DNA from: Pseudonocardia asaccharolytica DSM 44247 = NBRC 16224
Lineage (GTDB): Bacteria > Actinomycetota > Actinomycetes > Mycobacteriales > Pseudonocardiaceae
Assembly: GCF_000423625.1 (NCBI RefSeq)
Contig: NZ_AUII01000001.1
Coordinates: forward strand, 62,001-126,000
Direction of reading: 5' to 3'
Length of the DNA stretch: 64,000 bases
Shown here: one piece after another, positions 55,373-62,808 of the stretch
How positions within the stretch are numbered: the stretch's first letter is position 1
How the letters are laid out: every line of letters begins with the position of its first letter
The notes under the pieces: generated by a model
The model's database searches: none
The model's input: the letters and a program-made list of their open reading frames with translations, nothing else
What the model was told of the DNA's origin: nothing
Position numbers and translations under genes: made by a program

Positions 55373-55831
55373 ATGAGCGACGACCGGAGCCGTCCGGCGA
55401 ACGCGGGACCGGTGCGGCCCGGCAATGTGGGCCAGGCCGACCCGACGGCTGATCCCGCCACGGATCCGTCGCTGCCCAGGGTGGTTCGTCCCAATCCGGC
55501 GGACGAGCCGACGGTGCCCGTCCCGGCCGAGCCCCCACCGCGGACGGGCGAAAGCGCGCCGGCGGCGAAGCCGCGGCGGACCCGGGTCAGCGGGATGTGG
55601 GTCGGGCTGATCCTGTCCGCGCTGGTCCTGCTGTTCCTGTTGATCTTCATTCTGCAGAACCTCGGCCCGATCCAGATCAACTTCCTGGGCGCGTCGGGCA
55701 CCCTGCCGACCGGCGTGGCGCTGCTGCTGGCGGCGATCGCCGGCGTGCTCCTGGTGGCGATCCCGGGCACCGGCCGGATCGTGCAACTCCGCCGCGCGGC
55801 TCGCCGGGCCGGTCCGGGGCAGGTGCGCTGA
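55373..55831 (+). CDS. LapA/DUF1049-domain membrane protein
   Basis: This 152-residue protein has an N-terminal 70-residue Pro/Asp-rich cytoplasmic region and then the LapA domain: helix GMWVGLILSALVLLFLLIFILQN, the turn NLGPIQINFLGASGTLPTGV, and a second helix LLLAAIAGVLLVAIPG, ending basic. Family function is structural and poorly defined. GAGAGGAG precedes the ATG. Its stop overlaps the following ligase start (TGATG). Confidence 0.85.
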   Translation: MSDDRSRPANAGPVRPGNVGQADPTADPATDPSLPRVVRPNPADEPTVPVPAEPPPRTGESAPAAKPRRTRVSGMWVGLILSALVLLFLLIFILQNLGPIQINFLGASGTLPTGVALLLAAIAGVLLVAIPGTGRIVQLRRAARRAGPGQVR

Positions 55832-56928
55832 TGCTGCACATCGGCGGGACGCCGCTGCCGGTCATCGGCCGGGCACGGATGTACATCTGCGGGATCACCC
55901 CCTACGACACGACCCATCTCGGGCACGCGGCGACGTTCGTGTGGTCCGACGTCGCGGTGCGGGTGCTGCGCCACCTCGGGGTCGAGGTCGACGTCTGCCG
56001 CAACGTCACCGACGTCGACGACGTGCTGGAGGCGGCCGCCGCCCGCGCCGGTGCCCGGTTCGACAGCTACGCGGCCGTTCAGCAGTTCCGGTTCGATCGC
56101 GATATGGCCGCGCTCGGGGTGCGCAGGCCGACCCATGAGCCGCGAGCGCATGTGCACATCCCGCAGGTCATCACGCTGGCCGCGGCGCTGCTGGAGAACG
56201 GCGCGGCCTATCTGCGCGACGGGACGGTCTGGTTCCGCGGGGCAGGAGTGCCCGAGCGCGCGGGGCTGGACCCCGACACCGCCCGCGAACTGGCCGCCGA
56301 GTTCGGCGACACCGAGGGTCCGGACGGGCGCGAGCACCCTGCCGACGTCGTGCTCTGGCGTGCCGCAGTGCCCGGTGAACCCGCATGGCCCAGCCCGTGG
56401 GGCGAGGGGCGTCCCGGCTGGCACGCCGAATGCGCCGCCATGTCGCTGACGACGTTCGGACCTGCGCTGGACCTGCATGCCGGCGGGGCCGACCTGCGGT
56501 TCCCGCACCACGCGTACGAGTCGGCGATGGCCGAGGCGGTCACCGGCGTGCGGCCGTTCGCCCGGGCCTGGCTGCACGTCGGGACGGTACTGGTCGACGG
56601 GCAGAAGATGGCGAAGTCGGCGGGCAATCTCGTGCTCGTCTCCGAGGTTCTGGAGAGCGTGCCCGCGGCCGCGCTGCGGCTGCTGCTGGTGGACCGGCCA
56701 TGGGCGCAGGCCTGGGACTACCGGCCCGAGGACCTCGACGCGGCCGGCACCCGGCTGGAGCGGCTGTATGCCGCGGCGGCGCGGGGCGCCGAGGACGATG
56801 CCGCCGTCGCCGCCGTCGACGCCGCGTTCCAGAACGACCTCGACGTGCCGCGGGCGCTCGGGGTGGCCGAGGAGGCGGGCGGCGCCGCCGCGCGGGTAGC
56901 GCTGACGGTGCTGGGTCTGGGCGGCTGA
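55831..56928 (+). CDS. MshC/CysS-like cysteine ligase
   Basis: This 365-residue class I synthetase-fold protein has zinc Cys20 and the HIGH-type motif in ICGITPYDTTHLGHA, WHAECAAM, GGADLRFPHH, and KMAKS at 259-263 in place of KMSKS. It is closer to mycothiol ligase MshC, which joins Cys to GlcN-Ins, than to full-length cysteinyl-tRNA synthetase. However, it is about 45 residues shorter than MshC, lacking the N-terminal 30 residues before CGITPYD. Mycothione reductase is 1.1 kb upstream. It may be mshC itself or a paralogue. Confidence 0.7.
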   Translation: MLHIGGTPLPVIGRARMYICGITPYDTTHLGHAATFVWSDVAVRVLRHLGVEVDVCRNVTDVDDVLEAAAARAGARFDSYAAVQQFRFDRDMAALGVRRPTHEPRAHVHIPQVITLAAALLENGAAYLRDGTVWFRGAGVPERAGLDPDTARELAAEFGDTEGPDGREHPADVVLWRAAVPGEPAWPSPWGEGRPGWHAECAAMSLTTFGPALDLHAGGADLRFPHHAYESAMAEAVTGVRPFARAWLHVGTVLVDGQKMAKSAGNLVLVSEVLESVPAAALRLLLVDRPWAQAWDYRPEDLDAAGTRLERLYAAAARGAEDDAAVAAVDAAFQNDLDVPRALGVAEEAGGAAARVALTVLGLGG

Positions 56929-56934
56929 CCGGGC

Positions 56935-58413
56935 TCAGGCCGCGGCGCTGCGCCCGCGGCGCCCACCCTCGGCGGTTCGCCGACGCCGCCCGCCGCCCGC
57001 GTCGGTGCGGTTCCGGCCGCCACCGCGGCGGCCGCCACCGCGCGGGTTCTGCTGCGGACGCTCGGGCTCGGGGACCGGAAGGCCCTGCGGCGCACGCGCC
57101 CCGGTGATCCGGGTGAGGGCGGCATCGCCGGGGGACACCTCGGTGAGGGTGGGGCGCACCCCCGCCTGCCGGGTCAGCTGTTCGACGTCGCGGCGCTCGG
57201 CCGGGGTCACCAGCGTGACGACGGTGCCGGACTCGCCGCCGCGGGCGGTCCGCCCGGCGCGGTGCAGGTAGTCCTTGGGGTCGGCGGGCGGATCGACGTG
57301 CACCACGAGGCTCACGTCGTCGACGTGGATACCGCGGGCGGCGACGTCGGTCGCGACCAGCACCGGGCTGCGTCCGTCCCGGAACTCGGCGATCGCTCGG
57401 TTGCGGGCGTTCTGCGCCTTGCCGCCGTGCAGCGCCGCGGCGGCGACACCCTCCCGGCGCAGGTTGCGCACCAGCCGGTCGACGCCGTACTTGGTGCGCA
57501 CGAACAGGATCGTGCGGCCGTCGCGGGCGGCCACCTCGGTGACGACGCGCGGCTTGACCGCGCCGTCGACGAGCAGCACGTGGTGGTCCATGGTTGCGAC
57601 CGGCGCCGCGGCGGGTGCGACGGCGCGGGTCACCGGATCGTGCAGGTAGCGGTCGACGAGGGCGGCCACGTCGCCGTCGAGGGTCGCGGAGAACAGCAGT
57701 CGCTGCCCGTCGGCGGGGGTGAGGTCGAGGATCGCGCGGACCTGGGGAAGGAAGCCCATATCGGCCATCCGGTCGGCCTCGTCGATCGCGGTGATCTCGA
57801 TTCCCGAGAGGTCGCAGGTGCGCTGGGTCGTGTGGTCGGTGAGCCTGCCCGGTGTGGCGACGAGCAGGTCGACCCCGCGCTGGAGCACGGCGACCTGCCG
57901 GTTGAACGACACGCCGCCGACCACCGCGGCGATCGTCAGGTTCAGCGCGCGGGCGAACGGGGTCAGCGCGTCGACGACCTGCTGGGCGAGCTCGCGGGTC
58001 GGCACCAGGACCAGACCGCGCGGGCGGCGCGGCTGGGCCCGGCCACCGCCGAGCCGCGACAACAGCGCCAACCCGAAGGCCAGCGTCTTGCCCGAGCCGG
58101 TCTGGCCGCGGCCGAGCAGGTCGCGGCCGCGAAGGGTCTCGGGCAGCGTCGCGGCCTGGATCGGGAAGGGCTCGGCGAAACCCTCCGCGTCCAGCGCGCG
58201 CACCACCGGCCGGGGCAACCCGAGCTCGGTGAAGGAGGGCATGCCCGCCTCGGGAGCGGTCCACAGGACCTCGGGCGGCATCGCATTGCGCGGGCTCGCC
58301 GACCGGGCGGAGCGGTCGGTGGCGCGGGATCTGCCGCCGCCGCGGCGGGGGCCGGTGCGCCGGCCACGGCGGGTTGAGCCTGACGGCTGGGATGGCGCAG
58401 ACGGGAATTCCAC
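56935..58413 (-). CDS. DEAD-box RNA helicase
   Basis: This protein of about 492 residues has Q motif FAEPFPIQAATLP, motif I GRGQTGSGKT, PTRELAQQ, motif II DEAD, SAT, motif V DVAARGIHVDDV and motif VI HRAGRTARGG. Arg/Gly-rich tails at both ends (RGGGRRGGGRNR at the C-terminus) would add RNA binding, as in RhlE/CsdA-type helicases. GTG 58413 is chosen for its GGAGG 6 nt upstream. Confidence 0.93.
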   Translation of the reverse strand: MEFPSAPSQPSGSTRRGRRTGPRRGGGRSRATDRSARSASPRNAMPPEVLWTAPEAGMPSFTELGLPRPVVRALDAEGFAEPFPIQAATLPETLRGRDLLGRGQTGSGKTLAFGLALLSRLGGGRAQPRRPRGLVLVPTRELAQQVVDALTPFARALNLTIAAVVGGVSFNRQVAVLQRGVDLLVATPGRLTDHTTQRTCDLSGIEITAIDEADRMADMGFLPQVRAILDLTPADGQRLLFSATLDGDVAALVDRYLHDPVTRAVAPAAAPVATMDHHVLLVDGAVKPRVVTEVAARDGRTILFVRTKYGVDRLVRNLRREGVAAAALHGGKAQNARNRAIAEFRDGRSPVLVATDVAARGIHVDDVSLVVHVDPPADPKDYLHRAGRTARGGESGTVVTLVTPAERRDVEQLTRQAGVRPTLTEVSPGDAALTRITGARAPQGLPVPEPERPQQNPRGGGRRGGGRNRTDAGGGRRRRTAEGGRRGRSAAA

Positions 58414-58559
58414 AGCGGACCTCCGGGGACGTGGCACGTCTCGCGGAGTAGCCGCACGATGCGCGAGCGGATGATCACGGCGACGAGCCCGGGCGCGACA
58501 CCGCGCCCTGGTGGTGAAGCTTCGGACGCGCTCGGCGACGTCGCGACGGGGGATCGGTC

Positions 58560-58604
58560 GCCGGGCCGGGCGCTAGATCAGCCTACCGGAACGCCCGGCC
58601 CGGC
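58560..58604 (-). terminator. Hairpin after the RIO-like gene
   Basis: 13-bp perfect arms (58560-58572, 58592-58604) enclose a 19-nt loop 7 nt beyond the RIO-like stop. It is G+C-rich without a U-tract. Confidence 0.5.
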
Positions 58605-58611
58605 CATGGCC

Positions 58612-59572
58612 CTACCGCTGAGCTGCGGCTCCGCCCATCCAGAGCTCGATCCGCAGCACGTCGAGCAGCTCCTCGCCCGCCGTCCGCGGCAGCCCGCGCG
58701 CGGCGAACCACTCCGCGACCCGCCGGACGTCGCGTTCGAGGAACGCCGGGCCCTGCGGGTTTCCGATGACGTCGACGACCTGCGGCAGGTCGATCAGGAC
58801 CAGCCGGGCGTTGTGGACGAGCAGGTTGTAGGCCGAAAGGTCGCCGTGGTGAGGCCGTGGCGGGCCAGCCCGAGGAGCGCCTCCACGAGCTGGTCCCACA
58901 GCTCGGTGAGCTCGGTGAGCTCGGCGGCATCCGGGCGCAGCTGGGCGAGTCGCGGCGCGGCGCCGCCGTCGTGGCCGCCGATGAACTCCAGCAGCAGCTC
59001 GGTGCTCTCCAGTTGCACCGGATAGGGGACGGGCAGTCCTGCCGTCCACAGCCTGGCGAGCGCGTCGAACTCGGCGCGCGCCCATTGCGCGCGAGCAGTT
59101 CGCGACCGTATGCGGTACGGGTGGCCATCGCCCGGGTCTCGCGGGAACGGCGGACCCGGCGGCCCTCCAGATAGCCCGCGTCGCGGTGGAACATGCGGTG
59201 CTCGGCGCCGCGGTAACGCTTGGCGGCGAGCAGGGTGGCGCGCCCGGTCCCGGGCACCGCGCGTTCCAGGAGGTGGACGTCGGCCTCCTTGCCGGCCTTG
59301 AGGATGCCGAGCTCGGTGTCGACCGCGGCGTTCTCGGTCACCACCCAGGCCGGTCGCGGCGCCGGGCCGTGCTTCGCGCCGTCCCATGTGGACCATCGAT
59401 CGCCGGTGGGCGGGCCGTCGTCGGTGCCGCTGCGGCCGTCGAGCTCGGGTGGCGCGGGGCGGTCGCGGCGCCGGGTGCGGGGCGGGTCGTCGTCGAGGCG
59501 GCGCCTGCGCCTGCGCCCCGGGGTGGGGTCCGGAATATCGCTGAAGTCGTCGAGGAAATCGTGCGAGCGCAC
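58612..59572 (-). pseudogene. RIO1-family serine kinase gene with two single-base deletions
   Basis: Read across three frames, this is a complete actinobacterial RIO-like kinase. An Arg/Asp-rich N-terminus (VRSHDFLDDFSD from GTG 59572) is followed by LGILKAGKEADVHLLER (nucleotide loop), LLAAKRYRG (Lys) and ATRTAYGRELLA. A -1 shift at about 59086-59092 leads to QWARAEFDALARLWTAG and LELLLEFIG-like sequence (ESTELLLEFIGG). A second -1 shift at about 58846-58851 falls exactly in the catalytic HGDLSAYNLL, after which VLIDLPQVVDVIGNPQG and the end are intact. Either a young pseudogene or sequencing error in homopolymer/GC runs. Confidence 0.82.
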
Positions 59573-59754
59573 TGGTGGGGTTTCTCCTGGATGAGGCGCC
59601 CCACCGGAAACGTCAGCCGGCCGGGGCGGGTGGACGGGGGCGGGCAACGTCCCGGGCGGCGGTCACCACTGGGTCATCTCCTCCCATCCGGACGCTCAGC
59701 GGGTCGGTGTGCACGATGCCGGACGCCCGCGACGGCGGGCAACGGATTTATCGG

Positions 59755-60471
59755 TCAGTTCGCGGTGAACTCCACACAGCAGCACCCGGGCCTCGGCACG
59801 AGCTCGGCGGTGACGGTCGTGGCCTCGAGTCCCTCCAGGAGCCCGGAGAGCAACGCGTGGTTGATCGCGCAGACCAGCTGCGGGGCGTCGCCGGCCAGCG
59901 GCTGGAACGGGCAGTTGCGCAGGCTCAGCTGGGACGGCCCGTCCCGGTGGGGCTCGAACCCGTACTCCGCGAGCACCCCCGCGGCCAGCCCGAGGGCGCG
60001 TTCGGCGCCGAGCCTGCCCGGCCGCAGCCGCTCCCGTTCGGCGGCCCCCAGCGCCACACCGCGCCGGTGCGCGGCGGCCAGCGCGGCTTCGCGCACCGTG
60101 GTCCCTTCGCGGCCCTCGGCGAGCACGGCGTCGAGCAGGATCGCGGCGAGCAGGTCGTGGTGGCGGCCCGGAATGGTGATCCGGACGTCGACCTCGGCAG
60201 GTTCGTAGACCTTGGGTGTGCGGCCGACCTTGCGGATCCCGCCGACCGGTTCGAACCTGGCCCGCAGCAGGCCGACCTCGACCAGCTTGTCGAGATGGAA
60301 CGCGGCCAGCTTGCGGGAGATGCCGGCGCTGGCCGCGGCCTCCTCCCGGCTCACCGGCCGCCCGGCGCGCCGTACGAAGTCGTGCAGCCGCCGTCGCGAC
60401 TCGTCGCTGAGCGCGGCCACGGCCGCCACAGCCGCGAGGGGGAGCGGGGATCCGGCCACGACTGAGTCCAT
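59755..60471 (-). CDS. SufR/ArsR-like winged-helix regulator with cysteine motif
   Basis: This 238-residue protein has an N-terminal winged helix (ALSDESRRRLHDFVRRAGRPVSREEAAASAGISRKLAAFHLDKLVEVGLL) and a long C-terminal sensor. Its conserved cysteines (LRNCPFQ, LVCAINH, PGCCCVEF) resemble the Fe-S-binding set of SufR-type repressors. It is divergent from two membrane-protein genes, with a 118-nt A+T-richer gap. Redox or metal sensing is inferred from the cysteines. Confidence 0.78.
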   Translation of the reverse strand: MDSVVAGSPLPLAAVAAVAALSDESRRRLHDFVRRAGRPVSREEAAASAGISRKLAAFHLDKLVEVGLLRARFEPVGGIRKVGRTPKVYEPAEVDVRITIPGRHHDLLAAILLDAVLAEGREGTTVREAALAAAHRRGVALGAAERERLRPGRLGAERALGLAAGVLAEYGFEPHRDGPSQLSLRNCPFQPLAGDAPQLVCAINHALLSGLLEGLEATTVTAELVPRPGCCCVEFTAN

Positions 60472-60492
60472 TGCCCCACAGTAACGCCTATC

Positions 60493-60512
60493 GAGAGATG
60501 CGAAAGAGAGAT
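60493..60512. promoter_or_regulatory. Direct repeat in the regulator/DUF2231 divergent promoter
   Basis: GAGAGAT occurs at 60493-60499 and 60506-60512, 13 bp apart, 22-41 nt upstream of the regulator's start. A TTGACC (60524-60529) on the plus strand may belong to the DUF2231 promoter. The ACCA-N8-TGGT inverted pair follows at 60546-60561. Confidence 0.35.
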
Positions 60513-60589
60513 CTACCCAGCTCTTGACCCCGACAGATTAATAGGACCAAACTTTGCTGGTGTAATTCCGCGGAGGTCGGGAGAGTCTC

Positions 60590-61153
60590 ATGACGAGCGA
60601 GCTTCAGCAGCAGGCCAAGGAACCGGTGAGCGCGGCCATGGCCGGCCCCTACGGACATCCGCTGCACCCGATGCTGGTGACGGTCCCGATCGGTGCGTGG
60701 GTGGCCAGTCTGGTCTTCGACGTGGCCTCCTATCTCGTCGGCGACCCGGCGTTCCTGGTCAAGGGCTCGCTCTGGTTGATCGCGGTGGGCGTGCTCGGGG
60801 CGCTGGCTGCGGCGCTGGTCGGCTTCCTCGACCTGTTCGCCGTGCCCACCGGCACCCCCGCCCACCGCACCGCGCTGGTGCATATGGCGCTGGTTCTGGC
60901 CGTGACCGCGGGATACGTCGTCGGCTTCCTGTGGCGGCGAGGCACGGTCGAAGCCGCGGGCCCGGTGGGTCTTGGGCCGCTGCTGCTGTCGGTGGGCTGC
61001 CTGCTCGCGCTGGCCGTCGCCGGATTCCTGGGCGGCAAGCTGGCCTTCCGCTACGGCGTGCGGGTCGCCGACGAGGCGACCCAGGCCGAGGGCTACCGGC
61101 GCCCCGCGGAGCCGACGGCGCCCGCGCAGGACCGGTCCACCGTCTCGCCGTGA
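60590..61153 (+). CDS. DUF2231 membrane protein
   Basis: This 187-residue protein has the family motif YGHPLHPMLVTVPIGAWVASLVFD, four hydrophobic helices and the late GGKLAFRYGVRVADEA block. DUF2231 proteins are four-helix membrane proteins whose histidines suggest heme or metal binding. ATG has GGGAG about 7 nt upstream. It is divergent from the SufR-like regulator, probably its target. Confidence 0.82.
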   Translation: MTSELQQQAKEPVSAAMAGPYGHPLHPMLVTVPIGAWVASLVFDVASYLVGDPAFLVKGSLWLIAVGVLGALAAALVGFLDLFAVPTGTPAHRTALVHMALVLAVTAGYVVGFLWRRGTVEAAGPVGLGPLLLSVGCLLALAVAGFLGGKLAFRYGVRVADEATQAEGYRRPAEPTAPAQDRSTVSP

Positions 61154-61205
61154 TCTCGGGGCCGGACGGCGGGCCCCGGTTGTTGTCGTCGAAAGGAGCG
61201 AGGTC

Positions 61206-61673
61206 ATGAGTTCGCTGGGTCTCATCGGACTGATCCTGTGGATCATCACCGCCCTGGGCGGTTTCGTCATGCTCGGCCGCTGGATCTCCCGCGGCGGCCT
61301 GCGCCAGCAGCGCTCGGGGGTGACCAGGTTCCCGGCCGGGGCCGTGTTCTCGCACTTCGCGCTGGCCGCGGCCGGGCTGGTGCTGTGGATCATCTACCTG
61401 GTCCTCGACGCCCAGGTGCTCACCTGGGTGTCGCTGGCCGTGCTGGTCGTGGTGGCCGGGATCGGCTTCGGCCTGTTCTCCCGCTGGCTGCCGGTGTACC
61501 GGGGCCGCGCGGTGGCGGCCACCGGCGGTCCGGGCGCGGCCGGCGCCACGGCGGCGTCCGCGGAGCCTGCCGAACGGCATCTGCCGGTGCCCGTCGTCCT
61601 CGCCCACGGTCTGTTCGGAGCGGCGACCCTGGTCGTCGTGCTGCTGGTCGCGCTCGGCGTCGGCGGAAGCTGA
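61206..61673 (+). CDS. Four-helix membrane protein of unknown function
   Basis: This 155-residue protein has helices at LGLIGLILWIITALGGFVML, HFALAAAGLVLWIIYLVL, TWVSLAVLVVVAGIGFGLF and HGLFGAATLVVVLLVALG, with histidines at the start of helices 2 and 4 (SHFAL, LAHGL). It follows the DUF2231 gene by 52 nt on the same strand, with GAAAGGAG before the ATG. No family is recognised with confidence. Confidence 0.75.
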   Translation: MSSLGLIGLILWIITALGGFVMLGRWISRGGLRQQRSGVTRFPAGAVFSHFALAAAGLVLWIIYLVLDAQVLTWVSLAVLVVVAGIGFGLFSRWLPVYRGRAVAATGGPGAAGATAASAEPAERHLPVPVVLAHGLFGAATLVVVLLVALGVGGS

Positions 61674-61677
61674 GGGC

Positions 61678-62427
61678 TCAGGCCGGCACGACGATCGACA
61701 ACTCGGTGCTCGCCGGGCACTCCACCCGCATCCCGGCCCGGCGAGCGATGGTCGCCACCGCGGCGGCATCGGCAGGTTCGGCGCGGCTGCTGGCCAGCAG
61801 CCGCGCCAGCCTGCCCTTGTGCGTCTTGTTGTGGTGACTGACGACGCGCCGTGAGCCGTCGGGTCGTTCGGCGAGCACGGTCACGGTGACCGCGCCGGGC
61901 AGCCTGCCCAGCGCCGCATAGGAGCCCGACCGCAGGTCGACCACGAGCCCGGCGTCCGCGAGCGTGGCCAGCACGGATTCGAGCAGCGGCCGCCAGCGGG
62001 CGGCCAGCGCCGGCCTGCCGGGCAGCGCCGAGCCCGCGGAGAGGCGGTAGGCCGGAACCGGATCGGTCGCGCGGATCAGCCCGAACAGCGCCGAGCCGAT
62101 CGCCAGCCGGCCGGCGGCCCGCGCCGCGGCCGCGCCGCGCAGCGAGGCCACGTCGAGGGCGTCGTAGAGCACCCCGGTATAGCGGTGCCACGCCGGCAGC
62201 GTCGGCGCCGACCAGAGCGCGACGTTGTGCGCGATCTCGGCGTCCTGCCGGGGTGAGAGACCCAGCGCGGCCCGGCTCGCCAGGACGTCCCCGGCCAGCT
62301 CGACGAGCTCGTCGACGAGCTGCTTGCGGAGCGGGTCGAGCTCGGCGAACGAGAGCGTGCCCAGATACAGCGGCGGCCCGTCGCCGCCGCCGCGTTTGGT
62401 CTCCGACGGCGGAAGCAGCACGAGCAT
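61678..62427 (-). CDS. yaaA: Peroxide stress protein YaaA (DUF328/UPF0246)
   Basis: This 249-residue protein has LPPSETKRGGGDGPP at its start, LYDALDVASLR, GLIRATDPVPAYRLSAGS, and the strongly conserved VVSHHNKTHKGRLARLL near the end. In E. coli YaaA lowers free iron during peroxide stress. A TAGCGT box (62439-62434) ends 6 nt before the ATG. It is convergent with the upstream membrane-protein gene. Confidence 0.92.
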   Translation of the reverse strand: MLVLLPPSETKRGGGDGPPLYLGTLSFAELDPLRKQLVDELVELAGDVLASRAALGLSPRQDAEIAHNVALWSAPTLPAWHRYTGVLYDALDVASLRGAAAARAAGRLAIGSALFGLIRATDPVPAYRLSAGSALPGRPALAARWRPLLESVLATLADAGLVVDLRSGSYAALGRLPGAVTVTVLAERPDGSRRVVSHHNKTHKGRLARLLASSRAEPADAAAVATIARRAGMRVECPASTELSIVVPA

Positions 62428-62470
62428 CCCGTCACGCTAGCCCGCCAGGGTGACGAGCCGAATCCGGCCG

Positions 62471-62507
62471 GGGTGTCGGCCGGGGTGTGATTGTGCCCCC
62501 GACACCC
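62471..62507. promoter_or_regulatory. Inverted repeat between yaaA and the metX leader
   Basis: GGGTGTCGG (62471-62479) and CCGACACCC (62499-62507) form 9-bp arms around 19 nt. It lies 20 nt before the leader-peptide ATG, just upstream of a TACGGT box, so it could be an operator for the metX transcript. Confidence 0.4.
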
Positions 62508-62526
62508 CCCGGGATACGGTCGGCCG

Positions 62527-62598
62527 ATGATCTGCCTCGTGGCGCGCCGGCATGTCGACACCATGCGGGTGACGAGCGCGGCCTGTCCGGGCCGCTGA
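62527..62598 (+). CDS. Sulfur-gene leader peptide upstream of metX
   Basis: A 23-codon open frame contains RRHVDTMRVTSAAC near its end. This matches the short actinobacterial leader peptides (RRHVDLxRVxSAxC pattern) found before sulfur-assimilation, cysteine and methionine genes. It is followed by potential hairpins (GGCCTGTCCGGGCC across its stop, and a G+C-rich set at 62600-62660). ATG is near-leaderless behind a TACGGT box (62513-62518). Translation of the Cys codon close to the end probably senses sulfur amino-acid supply and sets read-through to metX. Confidence 0.72.
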   Translation: MICLVARRHVDTMRVTSAACPGR

Positions 62599-62712
62599 CT
62601 CGTCGCGCCGCTGTCCGCCGCGCCCACGCGGGCACCGTGGCGGGGCGTACCCGTCGGCCCGGCCCGCCGACGTCCACCGTGGCCCATCAGCGAGCGGATC
62701 CGAAGGAGTGCT

Positions 62713-62808
62713 GTGACCGAGTCCTACCCTGCCCACACCGGCGACGCCCGCAGCGAGGACGGCACGACCGGCCTCGACGCGCGGCCGCGCGCCACCGAGG
62801 ACCGGTGA
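62713..62808 (+). CDS. Short open frame coupled to metX
   Basis: A 31-codon frame with an excellent AAGGAG 4 nt before its GTG ends in GTGA, which overlaps the metX GTG at 62805. The peptide is polar (TESYPAHTGDARSEDG) and matches nothing I know. It may simply bring ribosomes to metX, whose own start lacks a Shine-Dalgarno. Confidence 0.4.
   Translation: MTESYPAHTGDARSEDGTTGLDARPRATEDR

Noticed and set aside
62599..62712. A SAM riboswitch before metX
   Set aside because: I could not find the conserved core of SAM-I, SAM-II or SAM-IV classes by eye. The leader peptide explains the region better. A covariance-model search would settle it.
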